In this document: piece after piece, positions 8,974 to 17,200 of the stretch | Numbering within the stretch: position 1 is the stretch's first letter | How the letters are laid out: each line of letters begins with the position of its first letter | Assembly: GCF_000482465.1 (NCBI RefSeq) | Contig: NZ_AXVJ01000066.1 | Location: forward strand, 1 to 40,596 | Length of the DNA stretch: 40,596 nt | Direction of reading: 5' to 3' | From: Runella limosa DSM 17973 | Lineage (GTDB): Bacteria; Bacteroidota; Bacteroidia; Cytophagales; Spirosomataceae | The notes under the pieces: generated by a model | The model's input: the letters and a program-made list of their open reading frames with translations, nothing else | Database searches by the model: none | What the model was told of the DNA's origin: nothing | Translations under genes and position numbers: made by a program

Positions 8974-9866
8974 GACAACGATATGAGCTGGTAAAATGTC
9001 TGGCTGGGGACTTCAGCGTTGAAACTCTTTGCTTAGTCTTGGGCTTAAGCCGCACAGCTTACTATCGGTATCTGCGGGGTGCCAGCTATCAATTAAATGC
9101 TGAAAAAGAAAACAATCAGCAACTGGTGGAACAAGTTTTTGCAAAGCATAAACGACGATATGGCAGTAGGCGAATTATAGCCGAGCTGAAAGACAAAGGG
9201 TACTTAATTGGCCGTTATCAAGTAAGGGTAATAATGAAACGGGTTGGTTTACAGGCTATTCAGCCAAAATCGTTTGTGCCGCGGACAACTGATAGCAGGC
9301 ATGGAAAAGGTTACTGGCCAAATTTGCTTTTAGGGCAAACGTTGCCCACAGCTCCTAACTTGGTTTGGGTCAGTGACATCACTTATTTGCCACTGATTAA
9401 CGGTTAGTGGGCATACTTAGCAACCTGGATGGATCTTTTTTCGCGCAAAGTAGTAGGATGGCGAGTGGGTCAAACCATGGAAGATGAACTGGTTATTACT
9501 CCGCTGCGCAGTGCTTTACAAATGCGACAGCCTTTAGCAGGATTAATCATTCATTCAGACCGAGGTGGGCAATATGTATCTACTGAGTTAAAAGAATTGA
9601 TAAGTTTGTGGCATATTAGGCCCAGTATGAGCCGGGTCGACGATCCTTACGACAATGCTTTTGCCGAGTCGTTATGGAGCCGCTTAAAGGCGGAATTATT
9701 GGAGGGTGGAGCATTTTTAAGTGTCCATGATGCACACACAGAAATCTTCGACTACATGGAAATATACTATAATCGGATAAGAAAGCATTCCTCGCTGGGA
9801 TACAAAAGCCCTGAACAATTTGAAAATGAGCATTATAAAAACCTGACAAATTCACTGTGCCGCTAA
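8970..9866 (+). pseudogene. IS3-family transposase orfB (rve integrase domain), amber-interrupted
   Basis: The two pieces (to 9407 and from 9408) are in the same frame, separated only by TAG at 9405-9407 between LPLING and WAYLATWMDLFSRK, where the family normally has a Q or E. The first piece has the HTH_21-like region (HKRRYGSRRIIAEL) and the first catalytic Asp (VWVSDITYLP). The second has the second Asp (IIHSDRGGQY) and the final Glu (DDPYDNAFAESLWSRLKAEL). Apart from the amber codon the DDE domain looks intact. A single base change (CAG or GAG to TAG) explains it; a sequencing error or suppression is possible. Confidence 0.88.
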
Positions 9867-9880
9867 ATTGAACCACCTCA
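9849..9880. repeat. IS3-family right terminal inverted repeat
   Basis: This is the partner of 8624-8655. It overlaps the last codons of orfB and ends in CA at 9879-9880. Confidence 0.85.
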
Positions 9881-10265
9881 GACATGAAAAATTTAACTCA
9901 AAATAAGACAAAAATCTGTGCTTGAAGTCTCTAACTTTCTATCATTTACGTGTCCAATAATTAGCGGTTAGCACAGTATTTGGCAAGTTGGCAATTCTAT
10001 TAAGAAGCTTGAAGTGGCTCTCAAATGACAGAGACTGTGAAATCTAGTCCGCTAAAAAGTTATACCCTAATTTGTGTCCAACTTTTAGCGGGCTGGAAAG
10101 TTTCAAGATAACTCTGACAAAGCCTTTCGGATGTATGACGACAGAGGTTGTTATGTTTGGGCAAATCGACGAAAAGCAGTTCAAGTGCTATAAGAATAAT
10201 TTTATTACTTATGATAAGGTTTAATTATCATAGATAATCTGTAATTTTGAAAAAAACTAAAAATT
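9881..10265. other. Gene-poor stretch with sequence debris
   Basis: No intact gene is seen. The 20 bases at 9974-9993 are identical, in opposite orientation, to 33364-33383, which encode the end of a LytTR protein; here they read QYLASWQ followed shortly by a stop, so this is probably a LytTR gene tail. An imperfect inverted repeat (10049-10061 with 10080-10091, arms CCGCTAAAAAGTT and AACTTTTAGCGG) and two copies of TGTCCA followed by TTAGCGG (near 9951 and 10076) may be ends of lost mobile elements. Two short open frames between 10090 and 10222 may be gene tails. Confidence 0.45.
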
Positions 10266-10664
10266 ATGACCCGAGAAGAACTTGAAAAGCTTATCTATGT
10301 AAAACACCCCTCCTTGCAGATACGAGAGAATCAAATAGATTCCTTATTATCAAAGGGTGATGATAATTTCGATTTTTGGCTGCTGTCTATGAATTTCGGG
10401 AATGCTTGCTATCGTTATATGAGCCTTGCCAGGGGTGAAGAGACGATAGAAGATTTTGAAGAATGGCTTGAAGGGCTTCCCGAAAATATAAGAAAACATT
10501 TTGAAGAGCAAGGATTTGAAGCATCTAAATCCGCTTGGCCTTTTCGCCGTCATGTGATGGAACGGCGTGATATTGGGATGGATGAATATATCAAAGGCTT
10601 ATTACATCCAGCAGATTGGGAAAAATGGAATGGGTACAAAAAAAGTGATGGTGATGAACAGTGA
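10266..10664 (+). CDS. Hypothetical protein upstream of the recombinase
   Basis: A 132-residue acidic, probably cytoplasmic protein with no signal peptide or membrane segment. It opens with MTREELEKLI and contains a charged helix (EETIEDFEEWLEGL) and a C-terminal WEKWNGYKK. I do not recognise a family. Its last 17 bases overlap the likely start of the tyrosine recombinase gene (ATG at 10648), so the two are probably translated together and may form one mobile module, with this protein as an accessory factor. That role is inferred from position only. Confidence 0.65.
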   Translation: MTREELEKLIYVKHPSLQIRENQIDSLLSKGDDNFDFWLLSMNFGNACYRYMSLARGEETIEDFEEWLEGLPENIRKHFEEQGFEASKSAWPFRRHVMERRDIGMDEYIKGLLHPADWEKWNGYKKSDGDEQ

Positions 10665-11613
10665 GGTATTGAAAACTGAGAAAGGCTTACCTTTGCACGT
10701 CGGGGAGGTGCTTTCCCAAAAAATGGCTGACTACGCCCGTAAGGGTTTAGAGGGGTCTGCCAACACCCAACGCGCATATCAATCTGATTTAAAGTATTTT
10801 AGGATATGGTGTTCGGAGAATGGTCAAGTTGAAATGCCTGCCTCTGCGGCTACCTTGGCCGCTTATGCGTCACATTTAGCTGATACTCATAAGTGGGCAA
10901 GTATCAACCGAAAATTGGCGGCAATTCGTAAACTTCATGAATTGAGCAACTATGATTTACCAACCAAAGACAGGGCTTTTCGAGCAGTAATGGAAGGAAT
11001 CAAGCGAACGAATGGTGTGCGCCAGAAGCAAGCTCCTGCGTTTAAGATGAGAGAGCTCAAAAATATTTTACGCGAAATTGATACCACGACCAATGCAGGG
11101 CTACGGGATAAGTCCTTGATTTTGTTGGGATTTGCTGGGGCCTATCGACGTTCAGAGTTGGTAAGTCTGAATATTGAGGACATACATTTTAGTGACGATG
11201 GCGCGGTTATTTCTTTATCTAAAAGTAAAACGAATCAATATGGGGAGGCCGAAGAAAAAGCTTTTTTCTTTAGCCCAGAAGCCGATTTTTGCCCCATTCG
11301 AACGTTAAAAAACTGGATAAGTCGTTTAGAATACACAACTGGTCCTTTGTTTGTGAGGGTGCGTAAAGGCGATAAAATTACAGACAAACGTTTAAACGAT
11401 ATGACTGTTTATGAGACAGTTAAGAAGTATTTTGGAGAACGTTACTCTGCTCATTCGCTGCGAGCATCTTTTATCACGATTGCCAAAATCAACGGGGCAG
11501 ATGATTCGGAAATCATGCGGCAAAGTAAACACAAAACGAGTTTGATGATTCAACGATACACCCGGATCGAAGACATAAAACAACACAATGCAGCAACGAA
11601 ATTGGGACTTTAA
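10648..11613 (+). CDS. Tyrosine recombinase / integrase
   Basis: A site-specific recombinase of about 321 residues. The N-terminal SAM-like core-binding region includes SANTQRAYQSDLKYF and ASINRKLAAIRKLHE. The catalytic domain shows the first Arg in GAYRRSELVSL, the HxxR box in SAHSLRASFIT, the later basic/His position in QSKHKTSLM, and the nucleophilic Tyr in IQRYTRIED (Y304 when counted from 10648). ATG 10648 or 10654 is chosen because a longer version would run deep into the upstream gene. No attachment site is recognised. A paralogous 3' fragment lies at 12260-12352 with mainly synonymous differences, so more than one such element has been here. Confidence 0.88.
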   Translation: MVMNSEVLKTEKGLPLHVGEVLSQKMADYARKGLEGSANTQRAYQSDLKYFRIWCSENGQVEMPASAATLAAYASHLADTHKWASINRKLAAIRKLHELSNYDLPTKDRAFRAVMEGIKRTNGVRQKQAPAFKMRELKNILREIDTTTNAGLRDKSLILLGFAGAYRRSELVSLNIEDIHFSDDGAVISLSKSKTNQYGEAEEKAFFFSPEADFCPIRTLKNWISRLEYTTGPLFVRVRKGDKITDKRLNDMTVYETVKKYFGERYSAHSLRASFITIAKINGADDSEIMRQSKHKTSLMIQRYTRIEDIKQHNAATKLGL

Positions 11614-11625
11614 AGGGAAAGCGAA

Positions 11626-11994
11626 TTAGTTGAAAGCAGGAAAATTTAATTTAGACAGTTCTACATATATATCATCTTCAGTGTTAAATATGCCGCCTGT
11701 TTTGTTCTTTCGAATTCGGTAAATCTGGTCAACCTTCATCTTAATTTCATCAATTTGATAAAGATTGTCAGGATTTAATCTAACTCCCAAGCTGATACTG
11801 TCTTCATCAATAAACACATTGGCAACTGCATTTTTGTGAATATAGATGTTGGCTAAATACCAACGTTCGTTAGCTTTTTCTGTTGAGGTATGTTCATAAT
11901 AATTGGCCATGAGCATATAATGATTTGATTCATCGCCCAAATCATTAAGCATCTTTTGGAGTATGGCTTGTAATTTTAAGTCAGTCATATTCAA
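11626..11994 (-). CDS. Hypothetical protein, 122 residues
   Basis: An unrecognised protein convergent with the recombinase gene (13 bp between stops). It appears soluble, with an N-terminal helix (LKLQAILQKMLNDLG), aromatic-rich strands (NERWYLANIYIHKNAV) and a C-terminal IYVELSKLNF. There is no signal peptide, membrane segment or obvious catalytic motif. Its place between mobile-element genes suggests cargo. The start at MNMTDLKLQ is reasonable; MTDLKLQ two codons later is equally possible. Confidence 0.6.
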   Translation of the reverse strand: MNMTDLKLQAILQKMLNDLGDESNHYMLMANYYEHTSTEKANERWYLANIYIHKNAVANVFIDEDSISLGVRLNPDNLYQIDEIKMKVDQIYRIRKNKTGGIFNTEDDIYVELSKLNFPAFN

Positions 11995-12056
11995 AAAGCG
12001 AGCGCGTATCTTTTTTACAAAGTACGCAGATTTATTTCAACATGATGAACATTTTT

Positions 12057-12260
12057 TTATTTCTTCAATAATTTTCCCTTTAATTGCTCATTTTCAAGGA
12101 CGTACCGTTGCAATTGTCCTTTCAGGTACGCATTTTCGGAAAGCAGAGCTGAAATTATCTTTTCGGTTTCGTCGTATGGAACGGCTTCTTCTGATTGTTT
12201 GGTTTGATTGGCATATCCCCGACAGGTACCGCAGCAATACTTAGCAGTAGAACAACTGGC
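12057..12260 (-). pseudogene. 5'-truncated paralogue of the zinc-ribbon gene at 13683-13982
   Basis: The minus strand reads 67 codons in frame, starting at ASCSTAKYCCGTCRGYANQ and ending KGKLLKK before TAA. It aligns with residues 29 onward of the intact 99-residue protein at 13683-13982 (ASRSTAKYCCGTC and so on). The first 28 codons, including the CLWC cysteine pair, are missing. The break coincides with the break of a recombinase remnant on the opposite strand (12260-12352), joined at GGCAAAG. It is a recombination scar rather than a functional gene. Confidence 0.82.
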
Positions 12261-12352
12261 AAAGTAAACACAAAACCAGTTTGATGATTCAACGTTATAC
12301 CCGAATTGAGGACATCAAACAACACAATGCTGTAACAAAACTGGGGCTTTGA
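12260..12352 (+). pseudogene. 3' remnant of a second tyrosine recombinase
   Basis: Thirty codons from QSKHKTSLMIQRYTR to VTKLGL and a TGA stop match the C-terminus of the intact recombinase at 10648-11613 with one amino-acid difference (A to V). About a dozen nucleotide changes are synonymous, so the source was a diverged paralogue under selection and not a recent copy. The catalytic tyrosine is kept but everything upstream is gone; the fragment starts where the zinc-ribbon remnant stops. Confidence 0.85.
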
Positions 12353-12487
12353 AGGCCTTCAGAATTGATTATTCAACTGGGACTCACGATTTAGCTTGTT
12401 TTATTGAATTCTCAGTGGCTTCTAAAGTCCACTCCGTAGCACGCTCAGAACTGCAAGATTATTTGCCATTCATCCCACTTTAGTATT
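12353..12487. other. Non-coding spacer before the Fic operators
   Basis: No gene or clear signal is seen. Short open stretches are not convincing. It separates the recombinase remnant from the inverted repeats upstream of the Fic gene. Confidence 0.4.
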
Positions 12488-12524
12488 AAACGTGTATAAA
12501 AAATGCTACTTTTTATACACGTTT
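12488..12524. promoter_or_regulatory. Perfect 15-bp inverted repeat, probable operator
   Basis: Arm AAACGTGTATAAAAA (12488-12502) is perfectly complementary to TTTTTATACACGTTT (12510-12524) around a 7-base centre. The core TGTATAAA recurs in a second inverted repeat at 12530-12564, which argues for a protein-binding site array rather than a simple terminator. It lies 55-91 bp upstream of the Fic start codon. Confidence 0.6.
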
Positions 12525-12529
12525 GACAG

Positions 12530-12564
12530 TTCATGTATAAAAAAATCGTAAATTTATACATGAA
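12530..12564. promoter_or_regulatory. Perfect 12-bp inverted repeat, probable operator
   Basis: TTCATGTATAAA (12530-12541) pairs perfectly with TTTATACATGAA (12553-12564) around an 11-base centre. It shares the TGTATAAA half-site with the repeat at 12488-12524 and ends 14 bp before the Fic ATG, a position suited to repression. Confidence 0.6.
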
Positions 12565-12578
12565 ATAAACAGGTTGAA

Positions 12579-13643
12579 ATGAGCTATCGAATCAAAGAGC
12601 TGCCGAATATCGGAGAGATAGAAACAAAAAAGGTACTAAAAAAGTCGTTGCAAGCCAATAAAGCTTTGGCCGAGCTTAAGGGGATATTGGCTACCATTCC
12701 TGACCAAAATATACTAATCAACACCTTATCATTGCAGGAAGCCAAAGACAGTTCGGCCATCGAAAATGTCATAACCACTCATGACGAGCTCTTCAAAGCG
12801 TCACTTGATTTACAGGTTTCGGCTGCCGCCAAAGAAGTACAGTCCTATGCGTCCGCACTCAAAAGAGGCCATGATCTGGTGCGACAATACGGCTTTTTGA
12901 GCACCAAACATTTATTGCATATTTTGGATATTCTCGAACCGAACAACGGTGCTATCCGACGTTTGCCAGGAACAGTACTGAAAAACCAACAAACTGGTGA
13001 GGTAGTTTATATGCCTCCACAGGACTATGACGAAATCATTCGCCTCATGTCCAATTTAGAGCAATTTATAAATAATGATGAATTGGCTGATTGGGATTCT
13101 CTGGTTAAGATGGCCATTATTCATTTTCAATTTGAAAGCATCCACCCTTTTTATGATGGGAATGGTCGTACAGGACGGATTATCAACTTATTATATCTCG
13201 TGCTTAAAGACTTGTTAGATGTTCCAGTGCTATATCTCAGTCGTTATATTGTTCGCTATAAAGGGCAATATTATCAAAAACTCCAGGCTGTTCGAGATGA
13301 TGACGACTGGGAAAGTTGGATATGTTTTATGTTGGAGGCGGTTGAAAATACGGCTCTTTATACCATTGATTTAATCAAAGCGATTCGGGTATTATTGGAA
13401 GAAACAAAAGTCTGGTGTCAGGAATCACATCCTAAAATTTACAGTAGAGAATTGCTGGATAATCTCTTCAAACATCCCTACACAAAAATTGAGTTTGTGA
13501 TGCAGGATTGTCAGGTTACCAGACTTACAGCTGCCAAATATTTAGAGATTTTCGCGGAAAACAATTTACTGACGAAAGTAAAACTAGGCAAAACCAATTA
13601 CTTCATTAATCAAAGGTTAGTAGAGTTATTAATGCAACAATAA
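12579..13643 (+). CDS. Fic-domain AMP-transferase family protein with self-inhibitory helix
   Basis: A 354-residue Fic protein. Family members transfer AMP (sometimes other groups) from nucleotides to protein hydroxyls. The catalytic motif HPFYDGNGRTGR (H189) matches HxFx(D/E)GNGRxxR. An N-terminal Fic_N-like region (residues 8-75) holds SSAIEN (S58-N63), which matches the inhibitory (S/T)xxxE(G/N) motif, so this is a class II, self-inhibited enzyme that needs no separate antitoxin. The C-terminal 70 residues (IEFVMQDCQVTRLTAAKYL and on) look like a winged helix, so DNA binding and autoregulation at the two upstream inverted repeats is plausible. It lies alone between mobile-element genes. 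Confidence 0.9.
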   Translation: MSYRIKELPNIGEIETKKVLKKSLQANKALAELKGILATIPDQNILINTLSLQEAKDSSAIENVITTHDELFKASLDLQVSAAAKEVQSYASALKRGHDLVRQYGFLSTKHLLHILDILEPNNGAIRRLPGTVLKNQQTGEVVYMPPQDYDEIIRLMSNLEQFINNDELADWDSLVKMAIIHFQFESIHPFYDGNGRTGRIINLLYLVLKDLLDVPVLYLSRYIVRYKGQYYQKLQAVRDDDDWESWICFMLEAVENTALYTIDLIKAIRVLLEETKVWCQESHPKIYSRELLDNLFKHPYTKIEFVMQDCQVTRLTAAKYLEIFAENNLLTKVKLGKTNYFINQRLVELLMQQ

Positions 13644-13682
13644 AACAGTAAATGGTCATTTCAACGAATCACACATTTGTGG

Positions 13683-13982
13683 CTAAGATTGACTATTTAT
13701 TTTTTGAAGCTGCTTTCTTAATTGGTCATTTTCAGTTACATACCTTTGGAGCTGACCTTTGAGATAGGCATTTTCAGAAAGCAAAGCGGAAATCATTTTT
13801 TCAGTCTCGTCATATGGAACAGCCTCTTCCGATTGTTTAGCTTGATTGGCATATCCCCTACAAGTTCCACAACAATATTTAGCCGTAGATCGACTAGCAA
13901 AAAAAGGTGTTCCACACCAAAGGCAGGTTTTCTCAAAAACTTTGGCGTTGTATTTGAAATCAGAGCGGTCTAGTTTTGGCAT
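13683..13982 (-). CDS. Small zinc-ribbon protein with C-terminal coiled coil
   Basis: A 99-residue protein. Residues 20-41 contain C20-x2-C23 and C37, C38 and C41 in KYCCGTC, a likely zinc ribbon; residues 60-95 (EKMISALLSENAYLKGQLQR and on) form a heptad-like helix. The family is not identified. A 5'-truncated paralogue lies at 12057-12260 fused to a recombinase remnant, which ties this gene to the same mobile module. It is convergent with the Fic gene (39 bp between stops). A DNA-binding role is suggested by architecture only. Confidence 0.75.
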   Translation of the reverse strand: MPKLDRSDFKYNAKVFEKTCLWCGTPFFASRSTAKYCCGTCRGYANQAKQSEEAVPYDETEKMISALLSENAYLKGQLQRYVTENDQLRKQLQKINSQS

Positions 13983-14275
13983 GAGATATAACGATTATAT
14001 ATATGTAAATATAAGATTGAATTTTTTGTTTTCAAAATTATATCGTTATAATTTCGTTATTAAATCAATATAATACAACAACTACAAATGATAACTTTCT
14101 CCTAAAATGAAAAAAATAAAGTGGTCGAATTTCTGATTTTCCCAATCACCTTTTTAGTAAAAATTGAAGAGACTACCGTTAGATAACTTTCATTACCGCT
14201 TAATAAATTATTATGTCTTTTTAGATAAATATCACTTAGCTTGAGGTTACATTTCATTTATACCCGCAAGCAATC
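13983..14275. promoter_or_regulatory. Upstream region of the Tc toxin locus
   Basis: This 293-bp AT-rich stretch has no gene. It must hold the start signals for the large toxin genes and for the divergent zinc-ribbon gene. A loose inverted repeat pairs ATATAACGAT near 13986 with ATCGTTAT near 14042. I could not fix a convincing Bacteroidota -7/-33 promoter by eye. Confidence 0.4.
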
Positions 14276-17200
14276 ATGAGTGAAAACCAAAAGCAGGGGG
14301 AAAGGCAAGAGAAGGCCAATGTAGTAAGTACGTTGTCACAAGAGCGTTCTACAAAGTCAAATGCCATAGAAATACCTCAGATAACGCTGCCCAAAGGCGG
14401 GGGAGCATTGAAAGGTATTGATGAGAAATTTCAGGTAAATGCGGCTAATGGAACGGCCTCTTTTGCCATTCCCTTGCCTTTGTCTCCTAATCGCAATGGT
14501 TTCACTCCGCAGCTTTCGCTGTCCTACAATTCGGGGGTAGGCAATGGCCTGTTTGGCATTGGTTGGGAGTTAGATTTGCCCTCCATCCAACGTCGAACCG
14601 ATAAAAAGCTACCTCGTTATTTTGATAGTAATGATATACAAAAAATCGCAGCTGAAGATAGTTTTATGTTTTCGGGGGCAGAGGAATTAGTGCCTTTGCT
14701 GGAGTTAGATGGAGGGCAATGGAAAGTAAAACAATTTTCAGATGACACTACTAACTGTATTATTCGTCAATATCGCCCCCGAATTGAAGGCGGTTTTTCA
14801 AGGATTGAACGTATTTTTGAAAAGAACTCCAATACCTATTATTGGAAAGTAACTACCAAAGAAAACATCACTACCTTTTTGGGGCTAAGTACTGCTTGCC
14901 GCATTGCCGACCCCACTGATGAGTCAAGCGTCTTTCAGTGGCTACCAGAATTTGCTTACGATGATAAGGGCTCTTGGGTATGGTATGAATACAAAGAGGA
15001 GGATTTGGTAAATGTAGCAAACGAAGTGAATGAGAAAAACCGCTTTGAGGGCATTGCGAAGTTTACAAACCGCCACCTAAAGCGCGTAAAATACGGTAAC
15101 ACCGTTGCCAAATACGTGGAGGATTCTCCTTATAAACCTGCTCTGCCTGTAGGTGAAAGCTACTTTTTTGACTTAGTTTTTGATTATGGTGAACACAACG
15201 AAACTTTTCCTAAGGTAGAAGGGTCAGAAAAATGGGGTGCTCGGAACGATGCTTTTTCGTCATATCGGAGTGGTTTCGAGCTGCGTACCTATCGCTTATG
15301 TAAGCGGGTGCTCATGTTTCATCATTTTTCGGAATTAGGCAATGAACCTACATTGGTACGTTCTTTAGATTTGGAATACAAAAAGTCGCGTATTTATGGT
15401 GGCATAGCACAAGAAGAGACCGAAGTAACTTACCTCAAAGCCTTAGAACAGTGTGGGTACGTTAAAAATGGGGCAGCTACATACAGCAAAAAGTCATTGC
15501 CTAAACTGACATTTGACTACCAAGAACTGAACTGGAACAAGGACGTAAAAACCGTAAACGATGAAAGCCTGATTCACGCTCCAAGCGGCCTGTCGGGGAA
15601 TTACCAATGGGTGGACCTGTACAACGAGGGAATCAATGGTCTATTGACCGAACAGGCCAATGCCTGGTTTTATAAGTCAAATTTGGGGATTGTCGAAACA
15701 GACGAATTGCATTTTTCGCAAGCTCAGTTGGTGATGTCTAAGCCTTCCTTTTTGGGTTTAGGCAATGGTTCGCTCCAACTACAAGACCTAAATGCTAATG
15801 GTGAAAAACAGCTGGTGGTGAACAGTGGCGGCATACAAGGCTATTTTGAACTGAAAAACGATGGCGAATGGCAACCGTTTCGTACTTTTTTGAAAAATCT
15901 AAATTTGGACTTAAAAAATCCCAATGTCAGAATGTTAGATGTCAATGGCGACGGCAAACCCGAAGTGGTTCTGTCTGACGAAGGCGCATTTTGGTTTTGG
16001 GAAAATGAAGGCAAAATCGGCTACGATGCCCCCGAATTAGCCACAAAGCCCTACGATGAAGAACAGGGTGCTGCTGTTGTCTTTGCCGACCAAGAACAGC
16101 GCATTTTTCTGGCCGATATGACGGGCGATGGTATGACCGATATCGTGCGTATTCGCAATGGCGAGGTGTGTTATTGGGCCAACAAGGGATATGGCCGTTT
16201 TGCTCCCAAAGTGACGATGCGCAATTCGCCTGTTTTTGATCATTCAGACTTATTCAACCCCGCTTACATTCAACTTGCGGATATTAGCGGAACAGGGGCG
16301 ACGGATATTATTTATCAGGGGAAAAACACCTTTAAAGCATACTTGAATTGCAGTGGAAATGCTTGGACTAACGGCGAATCCATTGAGCCTTTTTTCCCGA
16401 CCGAACAACCGAATCGGATAACCATCACGGATTTGCTGGGCAACGGAACAGCCTGTATTGTGTGGTCGTCGGAAATGCCTGCGTATGTCAATGCACCTAT
16501 GCGCTACATGGACTTGATGGGGGGCAACAAACCACACCTCATGAAAAGTCATGCCAATGGCCTAGGCAAAACGACCACCGTAGCCTATAAAAGCTCTACC
16601 TTTTTTTATTTAAAAGATAAACTGAACGGCACTCCCTGGGCCACTAAACTGGCTTTCCCTGTGCAAGTGGTTGCCAAAACGATTGTAACGGATAGCGTTA
16701 CGAATGTCCGCTTTTCTGCTGAATATTCGTATCATCATGGCTATTATGACCATGCCGAAAGAGAGTTTAGGGGGTTTGGTAGGGTAGAGCAGCGCGATAC
16801 GGAGGAGTTTGAAGTAACCGACTTTACCAATTTAACGACAAGTGAGCATCATCAACCGCCTGTTTTGACAAAAACGTGGTTTCACACAGGAGCATTTGTA
16901 GATAGAGAGAGAATTTTAAACCAATTCAAACAGGAGTATTGGTATAAAAATGACGCATTGGCGTTGGCTGGCGTTCCAGAACATGAACTGCCCGATGCCG
17001 TTTTGTTGGCAGCCGATAATTTAGGAGGTTTTGGCATCAATACCATCAGTTCCGAGGAATGGCGCGAAGCCTTGCGTGCTTGCAAAGGCATGACACTGCG
17101 TCAAGAAGTGTTTGGTTTAGACGCTAAAAAACGCATTACAGACGAGCAAAAAGCCAAAAACTACATAGATGGCAACGCTGATTTTGAGATATTTAAAAAA

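Larger units (their letters stand above)
8624..9880 (+). mobile_element. IS3-family insertion sequence with inactivated orfB
   Basis: Overlapping orfA and orfB of IS3 type lie between 32-bp terminal inverted repeats (8624-8655 and 9849-9880) that match at 25 of 32 positions and end in 5'-TG...CA-3'. The flanks (AAT before, GAC after) do not form a 3-4 bp target duplication, so the element may have undergone recombination after insertion. An in-frame amber codon in orfB probably makes it non-autonomous. Confidence 0.88.

Noticed and set aside
10049-10091. Inverted repeat as a recombinase attachment site
   Set aside because: The arms resemble terminal repeats of lost mobile elements, and no matching second copy was found at the other side of the recombinase gene.
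11963-12244. Plus-strand open frame of 93 codons
   Set aside because: It is the shadow of the truncated zinc-ribbon remnant on the minus strand, which is supported by alignment to an intact paralogue.
12488-12564. Inverted repeats before the Fic gene as transcription terminators
   Set aside because: They sit just upstream of a start codon, share a half-site and are AT-rich without GC stems, which fits operators better; there is no intact gene upstream to terminate.
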